From JBGTBQ01 sp041749275 (lineage in GTDB: Bacteria; Acidobacteriota; Blastocatellia; Pyrinomonadales; Pyrinomonadaceae), in contig JBGTBQ010000183.1 of the NCBI GenBank assembly GCA_041749275.1, positions 1 through 39,166 on the forward strand: DNA of 39,166 bases, read 5' to 3'. Of this stretch, positions 32,354-39,166 are shown piece by piece; positions within the stretch are counted from its first letter, which is position 1; each line of letters begins with the position of its first letter. Below the pieces are notes generated by a model, which was not told the origin of the DNA, did not search any database, and was given only the letters and a program-made list of their open reading frames with translations. The position numbers and the translations under genes were made by a program.

Positions 32354-34924
32354 ATGGCAGCAAAAAGTCCGCGTCCGCCGCACGGCGTCAAGATGAGGCC
32401 CGCGCCGAAGCGCCGCCACTTCCTCCGCCGCTTCTGGCTTCCAGCAGTGCTCCTCTTGGCTATCGCCGCGGGCGGCTTGACCGGCATGGTGCTCGCATAT
32501 GGTCTGAACTACTCGCGCGCGGCGGAAGAGGTGAAGGCGCTGGCGACCTACAGGCCGAGCGTCGTGACGCGCGTCTATGCGGACGATGAGCAGACGATTA
32601 TCGGCGAGTTCGCGCTGGAGCGCCGCATCCCGCTCAAGTACGAGCAGATTCCGCCCGTCGTCAAGAACGCGATCCTCGCCGTCGAGGACGTGCGCTTCTA
32701 CGAACACATGGGCATTGACCCGATCCGCACCGTCGGCGCCGTGTGGAAGAACCTCACGACCGACAAGACCGAGGGCGGCTCGACCTTGACGCAGCAACTC
32801 GCCCGCGGCCTCTTCCTCTCGCGTAAGCAGACTCTCGACCGCAAGTTCAACGAATGGATGGTCGCCCTCCAGATCGAGCGCTTCTACACCAAAGAGCAGA
32901 TCATGGAGATGTACGTCAACAACACTTTCTTCGGCGCGGGCGCCTACGGCGTCGAAGCCGCGGCCAACACTTACTTTGGCAAACAGGCGAAGGACATGAC
33001 CGTCGAAGAGGCGGCCCTCATCGCCGGCATCCCGAAGGCGCCGAGCCAACTCTCGCCGACCGTGAGCATTGAGCGCGCCAGAGACCGCCGCGACCTCGTC
33101 ATCCAACTGATGGCGAACCACGGCTTCATCTCGCAAGGCGAAGCCGCCGCCGCCAAGTCGAAGCCGATCAAGCTCTCCGATTCGGCCTCTTCGCCCGCGC
33201 AGCAACACTCCTCGATCTTCAGCTACCCGGTTGAGGAGATTCGTCAGTATCTCGAAGACAAGTACACGACGCGCGTCGCGCAGAGCGGCCTGACGGTCTA
33301 CACGACCATCAACGTCGCGGCGCAGACCGAGGCATATCACGCCGTCCGGCGGGGACTGCGCGACTACGACCGTGGCCGCGGCTGGCGCGGCGTCTACAAG
33401 AACATCGGCACGCGCGAGGACGGCTCGACCGAGACCGTCACGCCGCAGATGCTCGACACCTTCAAGCACCCGGACTGGTATGCCGCCCGCTTCAAGAAGG
33501 ACGAGTACATCGTCGGCATCATCACGAAAGTTGACTCCGCGCGGAACGAGGCAACCGTGCGCTTCGGCCACTACAACGCGGTCGTCACCGCAAAGGATAT
33601 GGGCCGCTCGCAGCGTCAGCCGAAGGCGGAGTTCAAGCCGGGCGACCTCGCTGAGTTCAAGATCGAGTCGGTGGACGAGGCGGGTGATCGCCTCGACGTG
33701 GAGCTGTCGCAGATACCGGCGGTGTCGGGCGCGCTCGTGACGATCAACGCCAAGAACGGCGAGATCGTGGCGATGATCGGCGGCTATGACTTCACCACGA
33801 ACAAGTTCAACAACGCCACGCAGGCTTACCGGCAGACCGGTTCGTGTTTCAAGCCGTTCATCTACACGGCGGCGGTCGAGTGGGGCATGTCGGCGGACGC
33901 GGTTGTCTCCGGCGCACCCATCAAGCGCGGCCCGTGGCAGCCGCACAACTACGACGGCTCGACCAGCCACGGCGACGTGCCGTTGCGAATCGCGCTCGCC
34001 AAGTCTTTGAACGTCGCGGCGGTGCATCTCTTAGACATGGTCGGCATCCAGACCGGCGCGCAGATGGTGCGCCGCTTCGGCATCACGGTGCCGATGGCGC
34101 CGTACCTGCCGTCGGCCTTGGGCGCGACCGAGGTGCCGCTCGACCAGATGGTCTCGGCTTACTCAGCCTTTCCCAATAAGGGCGTGCGCCATGAGAAACA
34201 TCTCATCCGCCGCGTCCTCGACCGCGACGGCAACACCCTCGAAGAGTGGGAGCGGACGACCTTCAAGGTGACGAGCGAATACGTCGCGCTCACCATGGTG
34301 GACATGATGCGCGGCGTCACGTCGGGCGGCGGCACCGCGCCGGCGGCGTCCGCGGTGGGCGTGCCCGTCGCGGGCAAGACCGGCACCGTGAACGACCACA
34401 CCGACGTGTGGTTTATCGGCTACACGCCGACCTACGTCACCGGCGTCTGGATGGGCTATCCGGAACGCAAGCAGTCGCTGGGGAGTGGTTTTACGGGCGG
34501 GCGCGGCGCGCTGCCGATCTGGCTCGACTTCATGAAGGATTTTCTGAAGGACAAACCGAAGGAGCAGTTCGAGAAGCCGCCGAAGATGCCCGAAGACATC
34601 CGCGAGCTGTACCTCCAGCGCAAGCGCGAGATGGCCGAGGAGCGTTCGCTCTTCTACGCGGCGGGCGAAGCCAAGAGCGAGGCGGAGAACAGCGCGCTGC
34701 CCGCCACACCCATCGAGCCGAAGCTCGAACAGGTGACGCTCCCGCCCGCGCCCGGCGAGGCGCTAACCGGGACGACCACCGCCCCGCCAGCCGAAACCGC
34801 GCCGAAGAAACCCGAAGTCGCCCCACGCGAAGACGACACGGCCCCGCCTCCGCCCGCCGCGAAACCCCAGCGCGAACCCGACCAGCCGAAGAAGAAAGGT
34901 AAGAAGGGTTCGGACGAACCGTAA
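32354..34924 (+). CDS. Class A penicillin-binding protein (PBP1A-type)
   Basis: A bifunctional peptidoglycan glycosyltransferase/transpeptidase of 856 residues. There is a basic cytoplasmic tail, then one membrane helix (about 28-50). The GT51 domain has the catalytic Glu in VEDVRFYEHMG (E111) and EGGSTLTQQLARGLF. An OB-like insert lies near 355-440. The transpeptidase domain has SCFK (nucleophile S497), SLN (551-553) and KTG (K675). All catalytic motifs are intact. The Pro/Lys-rich, acidic-to-basic tail after about 760 is disordered. It works at the outer face of the inner membrane. The ATG at 32354 has GAGAGG about 7 nt upstream. A 33-bp perfect hairpin follows the stop. Confidence 0.95.
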   Translation: MAAKSPRPPHGVKMRPAPKRRHFLRRFWLPAVLLLAIAAGGLTGMVLAYGLNYSRAAEEVKALATYRPSVVTRVYADDEQTIIGEFALERRIPLKYEQIPPVVKNAILAVEDVRFYEHMGIDPIRTVGAVWKNLTTDKTEGGSTLTQQLARGLFLSRKQTLDRKFNEWMVALQIERFYTKEQIMEMYVNNTFFGAGAYGVEAAANTYFGKQAKDMTVEEAALIAGIPKAPSQLSPTVSIERARDRRDLVIQLMANHGFISQGEAAAAKSKPIKLSDSASSPAQQHSSIFSYPVEEIRQYLEDKYTTRVAQSGLTVYTTINVAAQTEAYHAVRRGLRDYDRGRGWRGVYKNIGTREDGSTETVTPQMLDTFKHPDWYAARFKKDEYIVGIITKVDSARNEATVRFGHYNAVVTAKDMGRSQRQPKAEFKPGDLAEFKIESVDEAGDRLDVELSQIPAVSGALVTINAKNGEIVAMIGGYDFTTNKFNNATQAYRQTGSCFKPFIYTAAVEWGMSADAVVSGAPIKRGPWQPHNYDGSTSHGDVPLRIALAKSLNVAAVHLLDMVGIQTGAQMVRRFGITVPMAPYLPSALGATEVPLDQMVSAYSAFPNKGVRHEKHLIRRVLDRDGNTLEEWERTTFKVTSEYVALTMVDMMRGVTSGGGTAPAASAVGVPVAGKTGTVNDHTDVWFIGYTPTYVTGVWMGYPERKQSLGSGFTGGRGALPIWLDFMKDFLKDKPKEQFEKPPKMPEDIRELYLQRKREMAEERSLFYAAGEAKSEAENSALPATPIEPKLEQVTLPPAPGEALTGTTTAPPAETAPKKPEVAPREDDTAPPPPAAKPQREPDQPKKKGKKGSDEP

Positions 34925-34927
34925 TAC

Positions 34928-35004
34928 AAGGATGAGGGATGAGGGATGAGGGATGAAGTAAACAGTTTTCTTACTTCATCCCTCATCCCTCATCCCTCAT
35001 CCTT
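34928..35004. repeat. Perfect 33-bp heptad inverted repeat at a convergent junction
   Basis: Left arm 34928-34960 (three gatgagg units and flanks) and right arm 34972-35004 are perfectly complementary over 33 bp with an 11-nt loop. It fills the gap between the PBP1A stop (34922-34924) and the esterase stop (35011-35013, minus strand). The same 7-mer forms a one-sided array at 21723. A rho-independent bidirectional terminator role is plausible. Confidence 0.93.
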
Positions 35005-35010
35005 CATCCT

Positions 35011-35739
35011 TTATAGAAGTCTGTCGAGCCAGTAGGGCAGCATCTTCCGCCACCACGGCCAGTCGTGGTCAACATCGTGGCCCCAGATGTCGAGGTGGTG
35101 AGGGATGCCTTTCCAGTGGAGGATGCCGGAGAGTTGGCGGCTCCGTTCGGGCGCTTCATATGCTCCCTGTCCGGAGAGGATGACGATGGCGTCGGCCCGT
35201 TGCAGACGCGGCAGGAAGAAGTCGTCGTTCAGGTTCTCAAGGTACTGGACGGGGTTGTTGAAGTAGACGTTCTCGTCGAAGTAACCGTCGAACCAGGTCC
35301 GCACGTCGTAGCTGCCGCTCATGGCAATCACGCCGCGCATGATGTCGGGGTGGCGAAAGTAGGTGTTGGCCGCGAGGTACGCGCCGAGAGAAGCTCCGGT
35401 CGTGAGCGGGCGCTCGCCGCCCGCGTCGTTGCTGATGAGCGGCATCACCTCGTCCGTGATGTAACGGTCGTAGCGCGTCAGAAGCTCACCCTTGATGTGT
35501 GGCGACGCCTGCTGATTGAGCAAGCTGTAACGGTTGACACTGTTGACCGAGTAGGCCCGCAGCCGTCCCGCCTCGATATGATGCTTGATCGAGTCTAGGA
35601 GATAGAACCGTTCGTATTCGAGAAAGTCGGCGGCGGCGGTCGGGAACATGAGGAGCGGGTAGCCGCTGTGCCCGTAAGCCACAAGCGGCATCTCCATCCC
35701 CAGATTCTGGCTGTACCACGAAGTGATGCGGCGCTCCAT
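35011..35739 (-). CDS. Putative esterase, alpha/beta-hydrolase fold
   Basis: A 242-residue cytosolic protein of the putative-esterase type (esterase D / FrsA-like family). The nucleophile elbow is TGASLGAYLA (G-x-S-x-G, Ser in the middle). The acidic residue is probably in DAIVILSGQGAYE-region loops, and the His is in the WGHDVDHDWPWW segment near the C-terminus. The N-terminal strand MPLVAYGHSGYPLLMFPTAA and the cap-like middle (NDDFFLPRLQ) fit the fold. The substrate is unknown. GGAGGAGG lies 8 nt before the ATG at 35739. It is convergent with PBP1A. Confidence 0.85.
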   Translation of the reverse strand: MERRITSWYSQNLGMEMPLVAYGHSGYPLLMFPTAAADFLEYERFYLLDSIKHHIEAGRLRAYSVNSVNRYSLLNQQASPHIKGELLTRYDRYITDEVMPLISNDAGGERPLTTGASLGAYLAANTYFRHPDIMRGVIAMSGSYDVRTWFDGYFDENVYFNNPVQYLENLNDDFFLPRLQRADAIVILSGQGAYEAPERSRQLSGILHWKGIPHHLDIWGHDVDHDWPWWRKMLPYWLDRLL

Positions 35740-35860
35740 CGTGAAAACACCTCCTCCGCGCCTCTGCGCGGCACGAACGGAAAAGCTGTTCGGGATTTTG
35801 AGATTACGGCGACAGATAATCTCTCAAACCCCACCCCCCACGCAAGCCGCCGCTCGCCGT

Positions 35861-35890
35861 TTGACACCCCTGCGAACCGTCTGCTATAAA
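35861..35890 (+). promoter_or_regulatory. tRNA-Asn promoter
   Basis: Exact TTGACA (35861-35866), an 18-bp spacer and TATAAA (35885-35890) precede the tRNA by about 50 bp. The flanking region 35740-35860 has no gene. Confidence 0.75.
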
Positions 35891-35939
35891 AATTTCCCGG
35901 CGCTGGGAAGTAAAACATCTCCGCGCCGGCGTTACACGA

Positions 35940-36014
35940 TCCGCAGTAGCTCAATGGCAGAGCATCCGGCTGTTAACCGGAGGGTTGTAAGTTCGAGTCT
36001 TACCTGCGGAGCCA
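35940..36014 (+). tRNA. tRNA-Asn (anticodon GTT)
   Basis: A 75-nt cloverleaf. Acceptor TCCGCAG pairs with CTGCGGA, followed by discriminator G and an encoded CCA. The D loop has AATGGCAG, the anticodon loop CTGTTAA carries GTT (Asn), and the T-arm has GTTCGAGTC. It is flanked upstream by a strong promoter and downstream by a terminator, so it is a single-gene unit. The IS starts 176 bp downstream, making this a possible integration hotspot. Confidence 0.97.
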
Positions 36015-36026
36015 CTCCTAACAACG

Positions 36027-36066
36027 AAACCCGCATGAACATTGACGTTCGTGCGGGTTTTGTTTT
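36027..36066 (+). terminator. Rho-independent terminator of tRNA-Asn
   Basis: Stem AAACCCGCA(T)GAAC / GTTCG-TGCGGGTTT with a 6-nt loop, followed by TTTTGTTTTT. It is typical of tRNA genes. Just after it, the motif gtccaaat occurs twice 3 bp apart (36070-36090), and the sequence up to the IS is otherwise featureless. Confidence 0.82.
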
Positions 36067-36190
36067 TCCGCGTCCAAATGGTGTCCAAATCTACCCGCCC
36101 CACATTGCAACCCGTTTACCCCGGCAATAAAACTGCTCCCCGTGAGTATGGGTGAACAAGGCAGAATACATTTCAGTGAACGAGACCTTA

Positions 36191-37359
36191 GTACAGGACA
36201 AAATTTGGTCTTTGAAAGTGCATAAAAGCCATCGTGCCCTTATCCTTGACAGAGCATCACCAAATGACTCTGGAGGATAAAACACGATGGCTGACATCCG
36301 CTCGCTGGAGCGAACGCTCGCCGACACTGTAGCCTTGCCCAAAGCCCGCGGCAACTTTGTGGCGAAGTTTCTGGTGGCCCTGCTGCAAGTCAAGACCACC
36401 AACCTGGCAGAGATCGCCCAAGTCTTCGCGGGGCGCGCCCGCCCCGACTCGCACTACCAGCGCATCCAGCGTTTTCTGCGCTGCTTCGCGTGGCCGTGCG
36501 GGGCTGTCGCCCGGCTCATCCTCCAACTCTTGCCACTGGCGGGGCCGTGGGTCTTGACGTTGGATCGCACCAACTGGCAATTGGGGCAGACGCCGTTGAA
36601 CCTCTTGGTCTTGGGCATTGCCTACAAAGGCGTCTCGTTCCCCGTCCTGTGGACGGTCTTGGCGAAGAAGGGCAACTCCAACACGCCGGAGCGGATCGCG
36701 CTGGTCTCGCAGTTCCTCGCGCTGGCAGGCGTCGAGCGCATCGCCTATCTGACTGCTGACAGGGAGTTTATCGGCAAGCAGTGGTTTTCGTGGCTGCAAG
36801 CGCAGAAGATTCCGTTTCGCCTCCGGGTCAAACAGAACACGCAAGTCCTCAATCGGCGGGGACAACTGGTTCCGGTCTGGAAACTGTTCCGCTCGCAACG
36901 CCTCGGGTGTCCGCTGGTGATTGAGCGTGCGCGACGGTGCTGGGGCTTGGAGTTGTACTTCAGTGGGGTGTGCCTTCAGTCGGGCGAGTACGTGATTGTG
37001 GCCTCGGGCGCGCCGGCGCCGAGGGCATTGGAAGAGTATCGGGTGCGGTGGGGGATTGAAACGCTCTTCGGCTGTTTGAAGAGTCGGGGCTTTCGGCTCG
37101 AAGAGACGCACGTCACCGACCCTGAACGCTTGGCAAAGTTGCTGGCTTTGTTGGCGCTGGCTTTCAGTTGGGCACACTTGGTCGGCGAGTGGCTGGCGCA
37201 GGCCGAACCGCTGCGGATCAACAAAGTGAAGAAGCATGGACGCAAAGCCAAGAGTTTGTTTCGGCATGGTTTGGACTACCTGCGGCGCATCGTATGCAAC
37301 TTGACGAGCTTCGCTCAACAGGCTGCATTCAGTAGAGTTATTCAACTTTTGTCCTGTAC
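36191..37359 (+). mobile_element. IS4-family insertion sequence
   Basis: The ends gtacaggacaaaa (left, 36191) and ttttgtcctgtac (right, to 37359) are perfect 13-bp terminal inverted repeats, with partial identity continuing for a further 3-4 bp. The 1169-bp element carries one transposase. The real termini may extend a few bases outward, because the transposase stop falls at 37361-37363. I found no convincing target-site duplication, so its outer limits remain uncertain by about 5 bp. It sits between tRNA-Asn and the ImmA-like gene. Confidence 0.85.
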
Positions 37360-37363
37360 ATAG
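36287..37363 (+). CDS. IS4-family DDE transposase, intact
   Basis: A 358-residue RNase H-fold transposase. The catalytic acids are visible: D93 in TLDRTNW, D158 in TADREF and E258 in the YREK signature (Y251-x2-R254-x3-E258-x6-K265), which defines the IS4 family. The N-terminal 85 residues are the helical DNA-binding part. There is no frameshift, so the element may still be active. The start ATG at 36287 is preceded by GGAGGATAAAAC, giving a fair ribosome binding site. Codon use resembles the host. Confidence 0.93.
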   Translation: MADIRSLERTLADTVALPKARGNFVAKFLVALLQVKTTNLAEIAQVFAGRARPDSHYQRIQRFLRCFAWPCGAVARLILQLLPLAGPWVLTLDRTNWQLGQTPLNLLVLGIAYKGVSFPVLWTVLAKKGNSNTPERIALVSQFLALAGVERIAYLTADREFIGKQWFSWLQAQKIPFRLRVKQNTQVLNRRGQLVPVWKLFRSQRLGCPLVIERARRCWGLELYFSGVCLQSGEYVIVASGAPAPRALEEYRVRWGIETLFGCLKSRGFRLEETHVTDPERLAKLLALLALAFSWAHLVGEWLAQAEPLRINKVKKHGRKAKSLFRHGLDYLRRIVCNLTSFAQQAAFSRVIQLLSCT

Positions 37364-37373
37364 CCAAAAACGT

Positions 37374-37416
37374 TAAAGAGGGGCGGCTTCCGGGCGACCG
37401 AAGCCGCCCCTCTTTA
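37374..37416. terminator. Strong 17-bp hairpin between IS and ImmA-like gene
   Basis: Arms 37374-37390 and 37400-37416 (taaagaggggcggcttc and complement) are perfectly paired over 17 bp with a 9-nt loop. The A-rich left and T-rich right flanks make it a terminator for either strand. It lies 10 bp after the transposase stop and 15 bp before the -35 of the next promoter. Confidence 0.75.
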
Positions 37417-37430
37417 CAGGTAAAGTTTGG

Positions 37431-37459
37431 GTGAAACGTCCCGCGCCGGAGGGTATAAT
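37431..37459 (+). promoter_or_regulatory. Promoter of the ImmA-like gene, probably leaderless
   Basis: GTGAAA (37431-37436) and exact TATAAT (37454-37459) have a 17-bp spacer. Transcription would begin about seven bases later, at or next to the GTG codon at 37466, leaving no room for a 5' leader or ribosome binding site. Confidence 0.55.
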
Positions 37460-37465
37460 CGAGCC

Positions 37466-38149
37466 GTGGACACCGAAAGGCTGCCGCCGACATTCAAGGG
37501 CAGACAGTATGAGATTCGCGCGATGGGGTTGCGCGACTTCGCCGGGCTGCGCCGCGACGACGAGCGGCTCGACCCGTTCGAGCTGGCCTACTACGCCAAG
37601 CTGTACGTGGCGAACTTCGACGAGATCGAAGGACTATCCGACGAGACGAAAGAGCACCTGCTCGGCCTCGGCACGAACGATTGGTCGGGCGGCACCGCCT
37701 CGCACGCGCTGCCGAACGGGTGGCGGCTCGTCATTCTCAATCCGAAGCACGGGCCTGCGCGCAACAACGCTACGCTGATGGAGGAAGTCTGCCACGTCTT
37801 TCTCGGCCACAAGGCCAACCGGCTCTCCATCGTCGCGCAGAACAAGGAGGGTAAGACGGTTGCGCGCGACTACAACGAGGCGGACGAGGAGGCGGCCTAC
37901 GCCGTCGGCGCGGCGGCGCTCGTCCCGTTCGGGGGCCTGCGCCGTTTGATGAAACAGGGCCGCACCTCCATCGAGATCGCGCGCCACTTCAACGTCAGCC
38001 GCGAGTTGGTCGAGTATCGTCTGAAGGTCTCGCGTCTGTGGGCCGAGTACCGCGAGCGCCATCCGGAAGAGGACGCCGCGCGCGAGATGCGGCGCCGTAT
38101 GTTCAGCGCCGCCGCCGCCGACAACCATCATCGCGGCAATAGCGGATGA
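37466..38149 (+). CDS. ImmA/IrrE-like (COG2856) protein with altered zinc motif
   Basis: A 227-residue protein. A central domain (about residues 35-150) matches the ImmA/IrrE metallopeptidase family. The segment MEEVCHVFLGH sits where HExxH is expected, but the first His is Glu (E106, E107, V, C, H110). A second conserved part, EADEEAAYAVGAAALVP, resembles the third zinc-ligand helix. A C-terminal helix-turn-helix-like segment (TSIEIARHFNVSRELVEYRL) follows. ImmA/IrrE proteins cleave repressors and respond to DNA damage, often on mobile elements. The GTG start at 37466 is chosen for its position behind TATAAT. The frame to 37427 would read into the promoter. Confidence 0.75.
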   Translation: MDTERLPPTFKGRQYEIRAMGLRDFAGLRRDDERLDPFELAYYAKLYVANFDEIEGLSDETKEHLLGLGTNDWSGGTASHALPNGWRLVILNPKHGPARNNATLMEEVCHVFLGHKANRLSIVAQNKEGKTVARDYNEADEEAAYAVGAAALVPFGGLRRLMKQGRTSIEIARHFNVSRELVEYRLKVSRLWAEYRERHPEEDAAREMRRRMFSAAAADNHHRGNSG

Positions 38150-38160
38150 ACTGAGGGGCG

Positions 38161-39166
38161 ATGCCGGACTCGCGCGCAGAGAAACGGCGGAGTGAGTTGC
38201 CGCGAGAGCGGCTGCGGCGGCTGCGCGACCGCGTCAAGAGTCTGATTGATTACCGCTCCTTCTATCTACGCTACTGCCCCGAAGCGCGACAATCGGGCGC
38301 GCGCCTCCACGCGCTCTGCCCCATCCCCGCCCACAGTCACACCGGCAAAGGACATCCGAGCCTTTCGATTGATCTTCAGCAAGGACTCTTTAACTGTTTC
38401 TCGCGCGACGAAGGCGGCGACGCGATCACCTTCTATCAACTGATGCACGGCGTCGCGTTCAGCCGCGCGGTGCGGGAGATGGCGCGCGAGCTTGGCGTAG
38501 ACGACGAACGGAAGGCGCGGCAGCCTTCGCTCGCCCTCCGCGCCGCGCCGGACGCGGAGTCCGGGGAGTGGGAGCCGCTCGAACCGCTCGACGCGGAGCG
38601 GACGAGCGCGGTGTGCGAGCGCTTTCTCGCGGTCTGCCGCGAAGAGAATCAGTTGGAGGGCATCAACTATCTCGCGCGGCGCGGCATTAACGCCGAGGTG
38701 GCAACGCGCGCGGGCGTGACCTATTTCCCGCGCCGCGCCTATCGCCGTGTGATGCGGCGGATGCTCGACGGCTTCGCGCTCGAAGAACTCCGCCGCGCGG
38801 GTCTCTTCAACCGCAAAGAGCACCTCACGTTCTATCACCACCGGCTGCTTTTTCCCTTCATCGTCGAGGGCCGTGCGCGTTATCTTCAGGCGCGCACAAC
38901 CGCCGCCGGAGTCGAGCCGCGCTGGCACAACATGAGAGGCACGGTGCCCGCGCTCTACAACGTGGACGCGCTCGAACGACTGGCGAGCGATTCGACCATC
39001 TATCTCGTCGAGGGATTTACGGATACGTTGACGCTTGCGGCGCACGGCTTCAACGCCGTCGGGCTGGTTGGCGCGGGCGGTTTGAAACCGGAATGGCTCG
39101 CGCCGCTGGGGCGCTTCCACGTCGTCGCCGCGCTCGACCCGGACGCCGCCGGACGCCGCGCCGCCG
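38161..39166 (+). CDS. DnaG-like primase, 3' end cut by the window
   Basis: The frame is open from ATG 38161 to the window end (335 codons). It lies 11 bp after the ImmA-like stop, with GAGGGG before the start. The N-terminal part has a CHC2-type zinc-finger region (C53-x4-H58 ... C79), but the fourth ligand (usual CFGC) is CFSR, so the site is incomplete. The TOPRIM part has VEGFTD (E284) and LDPDAAG (D326, D328), and the linker helices resemble DnaG. It probably synthesises RNA or DNA primers or has a specialised priming role. The altered finger and its location next to an ImmA-like gene and IS suggest an accessory or element-borne primase rather than the housekeeping one. Confidence 0.82.
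   Translation, partial: MPDSRAEKRRSELPRERLRRLRDRVKSLIDYRSFYLRYCPEARQSGARLHALCPIPAHSHTGKGHPSLSIDLQQGLFNCFSRDEGGDAITFYQLMHGVAFSRAVREMARELGVDDERKARQPSLALRAAPDAESGEWEPLEPLDAERTSAVCERFLAVCREENQLEGINYLARRGINAEVATRAGVTYFPRRAYRRVMRRMLDGFALEELRRAGLFNRKEHLTFYHHRLLFPFIVEGRARYLQARTTAAGVEPRWHNMRGTVPALYNVDALERLASDSTIYLVEGFTDTLTLAAHGFNAVGLVGAGGLKPEWLAPLGRFHVVAALDPDAAGRRAA

Noticed and set aside
32321..34027. 568-codon open frame opposite PBP1A
   Set aside because: Antisense shadow of a gene with all catalytic motifs intact; its own product is Arg/Asp/His-rich without a family pattern.
36180..37372. Target-site duplication for the IS4 element
   Set aside because: The flanks acctta and atagcc share no repeat of 8 bp or more, so I did not claim one.

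Overview
The window is a GC-rich chromosomal segment of a didermic (Gram-negative-type) bacterium. Lipid A genes (fabZ, lpxA, lpxI), an OmpH/Skp-type periplasmic chaperone, many Sec signal peptides, paired c-di-GMP domains and the general gene style fit an Acidobacteriota member, perhaps class Blastocatellia. That placement is inference from gene content; no taxonomic marker was compared.

Layout. 1-3.4 kb: lipid A block (skp-like, fabZ, lpxA, a low-GC secreted ORF, lpxI). 3.5-11.7 kb: mixed housekeeping and unknown genes: a peptidase-M1-fold protein that has lost all three zinc ligands, a hot-dog thioesterase, a wrecked amidohydrolase, a double PilZ-like protein, a 126-bp MITE with a clean 9-bp target duplication, a TPR protein, a 5'-nucleotidase and leucyl aminopeptidase. 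11.7-14.2 kb: a membrane HD-GYP/GAF/GGDEF protein. 14.3-15.2 kb: gene-poor, hairpin-rich DNA. 15.3-18.4 kb: a TldD/TldE pair split by a triple-nested palindrome. 18.5-21.7 kb: small unknown genes and a decayed kdpE end beside a 33-bp palindrome. 21.9-28.8 kb: a nine-gene cluster (three crotonase-fold enzymes, SDR, RidA, acyl-CoA dehydrogenase, two small proteins, FAD monooxygenase) that looks like CoA-thioester catabolism of an aromatic or amino-aromatic acid. 28.8-32.1 kb: transposase remnant, secreted protein, murI-rph pair and tmRNA. 32.3-35.7 kb: PBP1A and an esterase. 35.9-39.2 kb: tRNA-Asn, an IS4-type insertion sequence, an ImmA/IrrE-like protein and a truncated primase.

The most unusual signal lies between the genes. 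Many intergenic gaps (at least ten here) are filled by elements made of short words repeated mostly every 7 bp and arranged as inverted repeats. Each has its own word, and several have a gene's stop codon lying in the element's outer edge. Examples are at 550-609, 1076-1149, 3387-3520, 14263-14347, 24411-24524, 29877-29990 and 34928-35004. They share architecture, not sequence, and no named feature class explains them.
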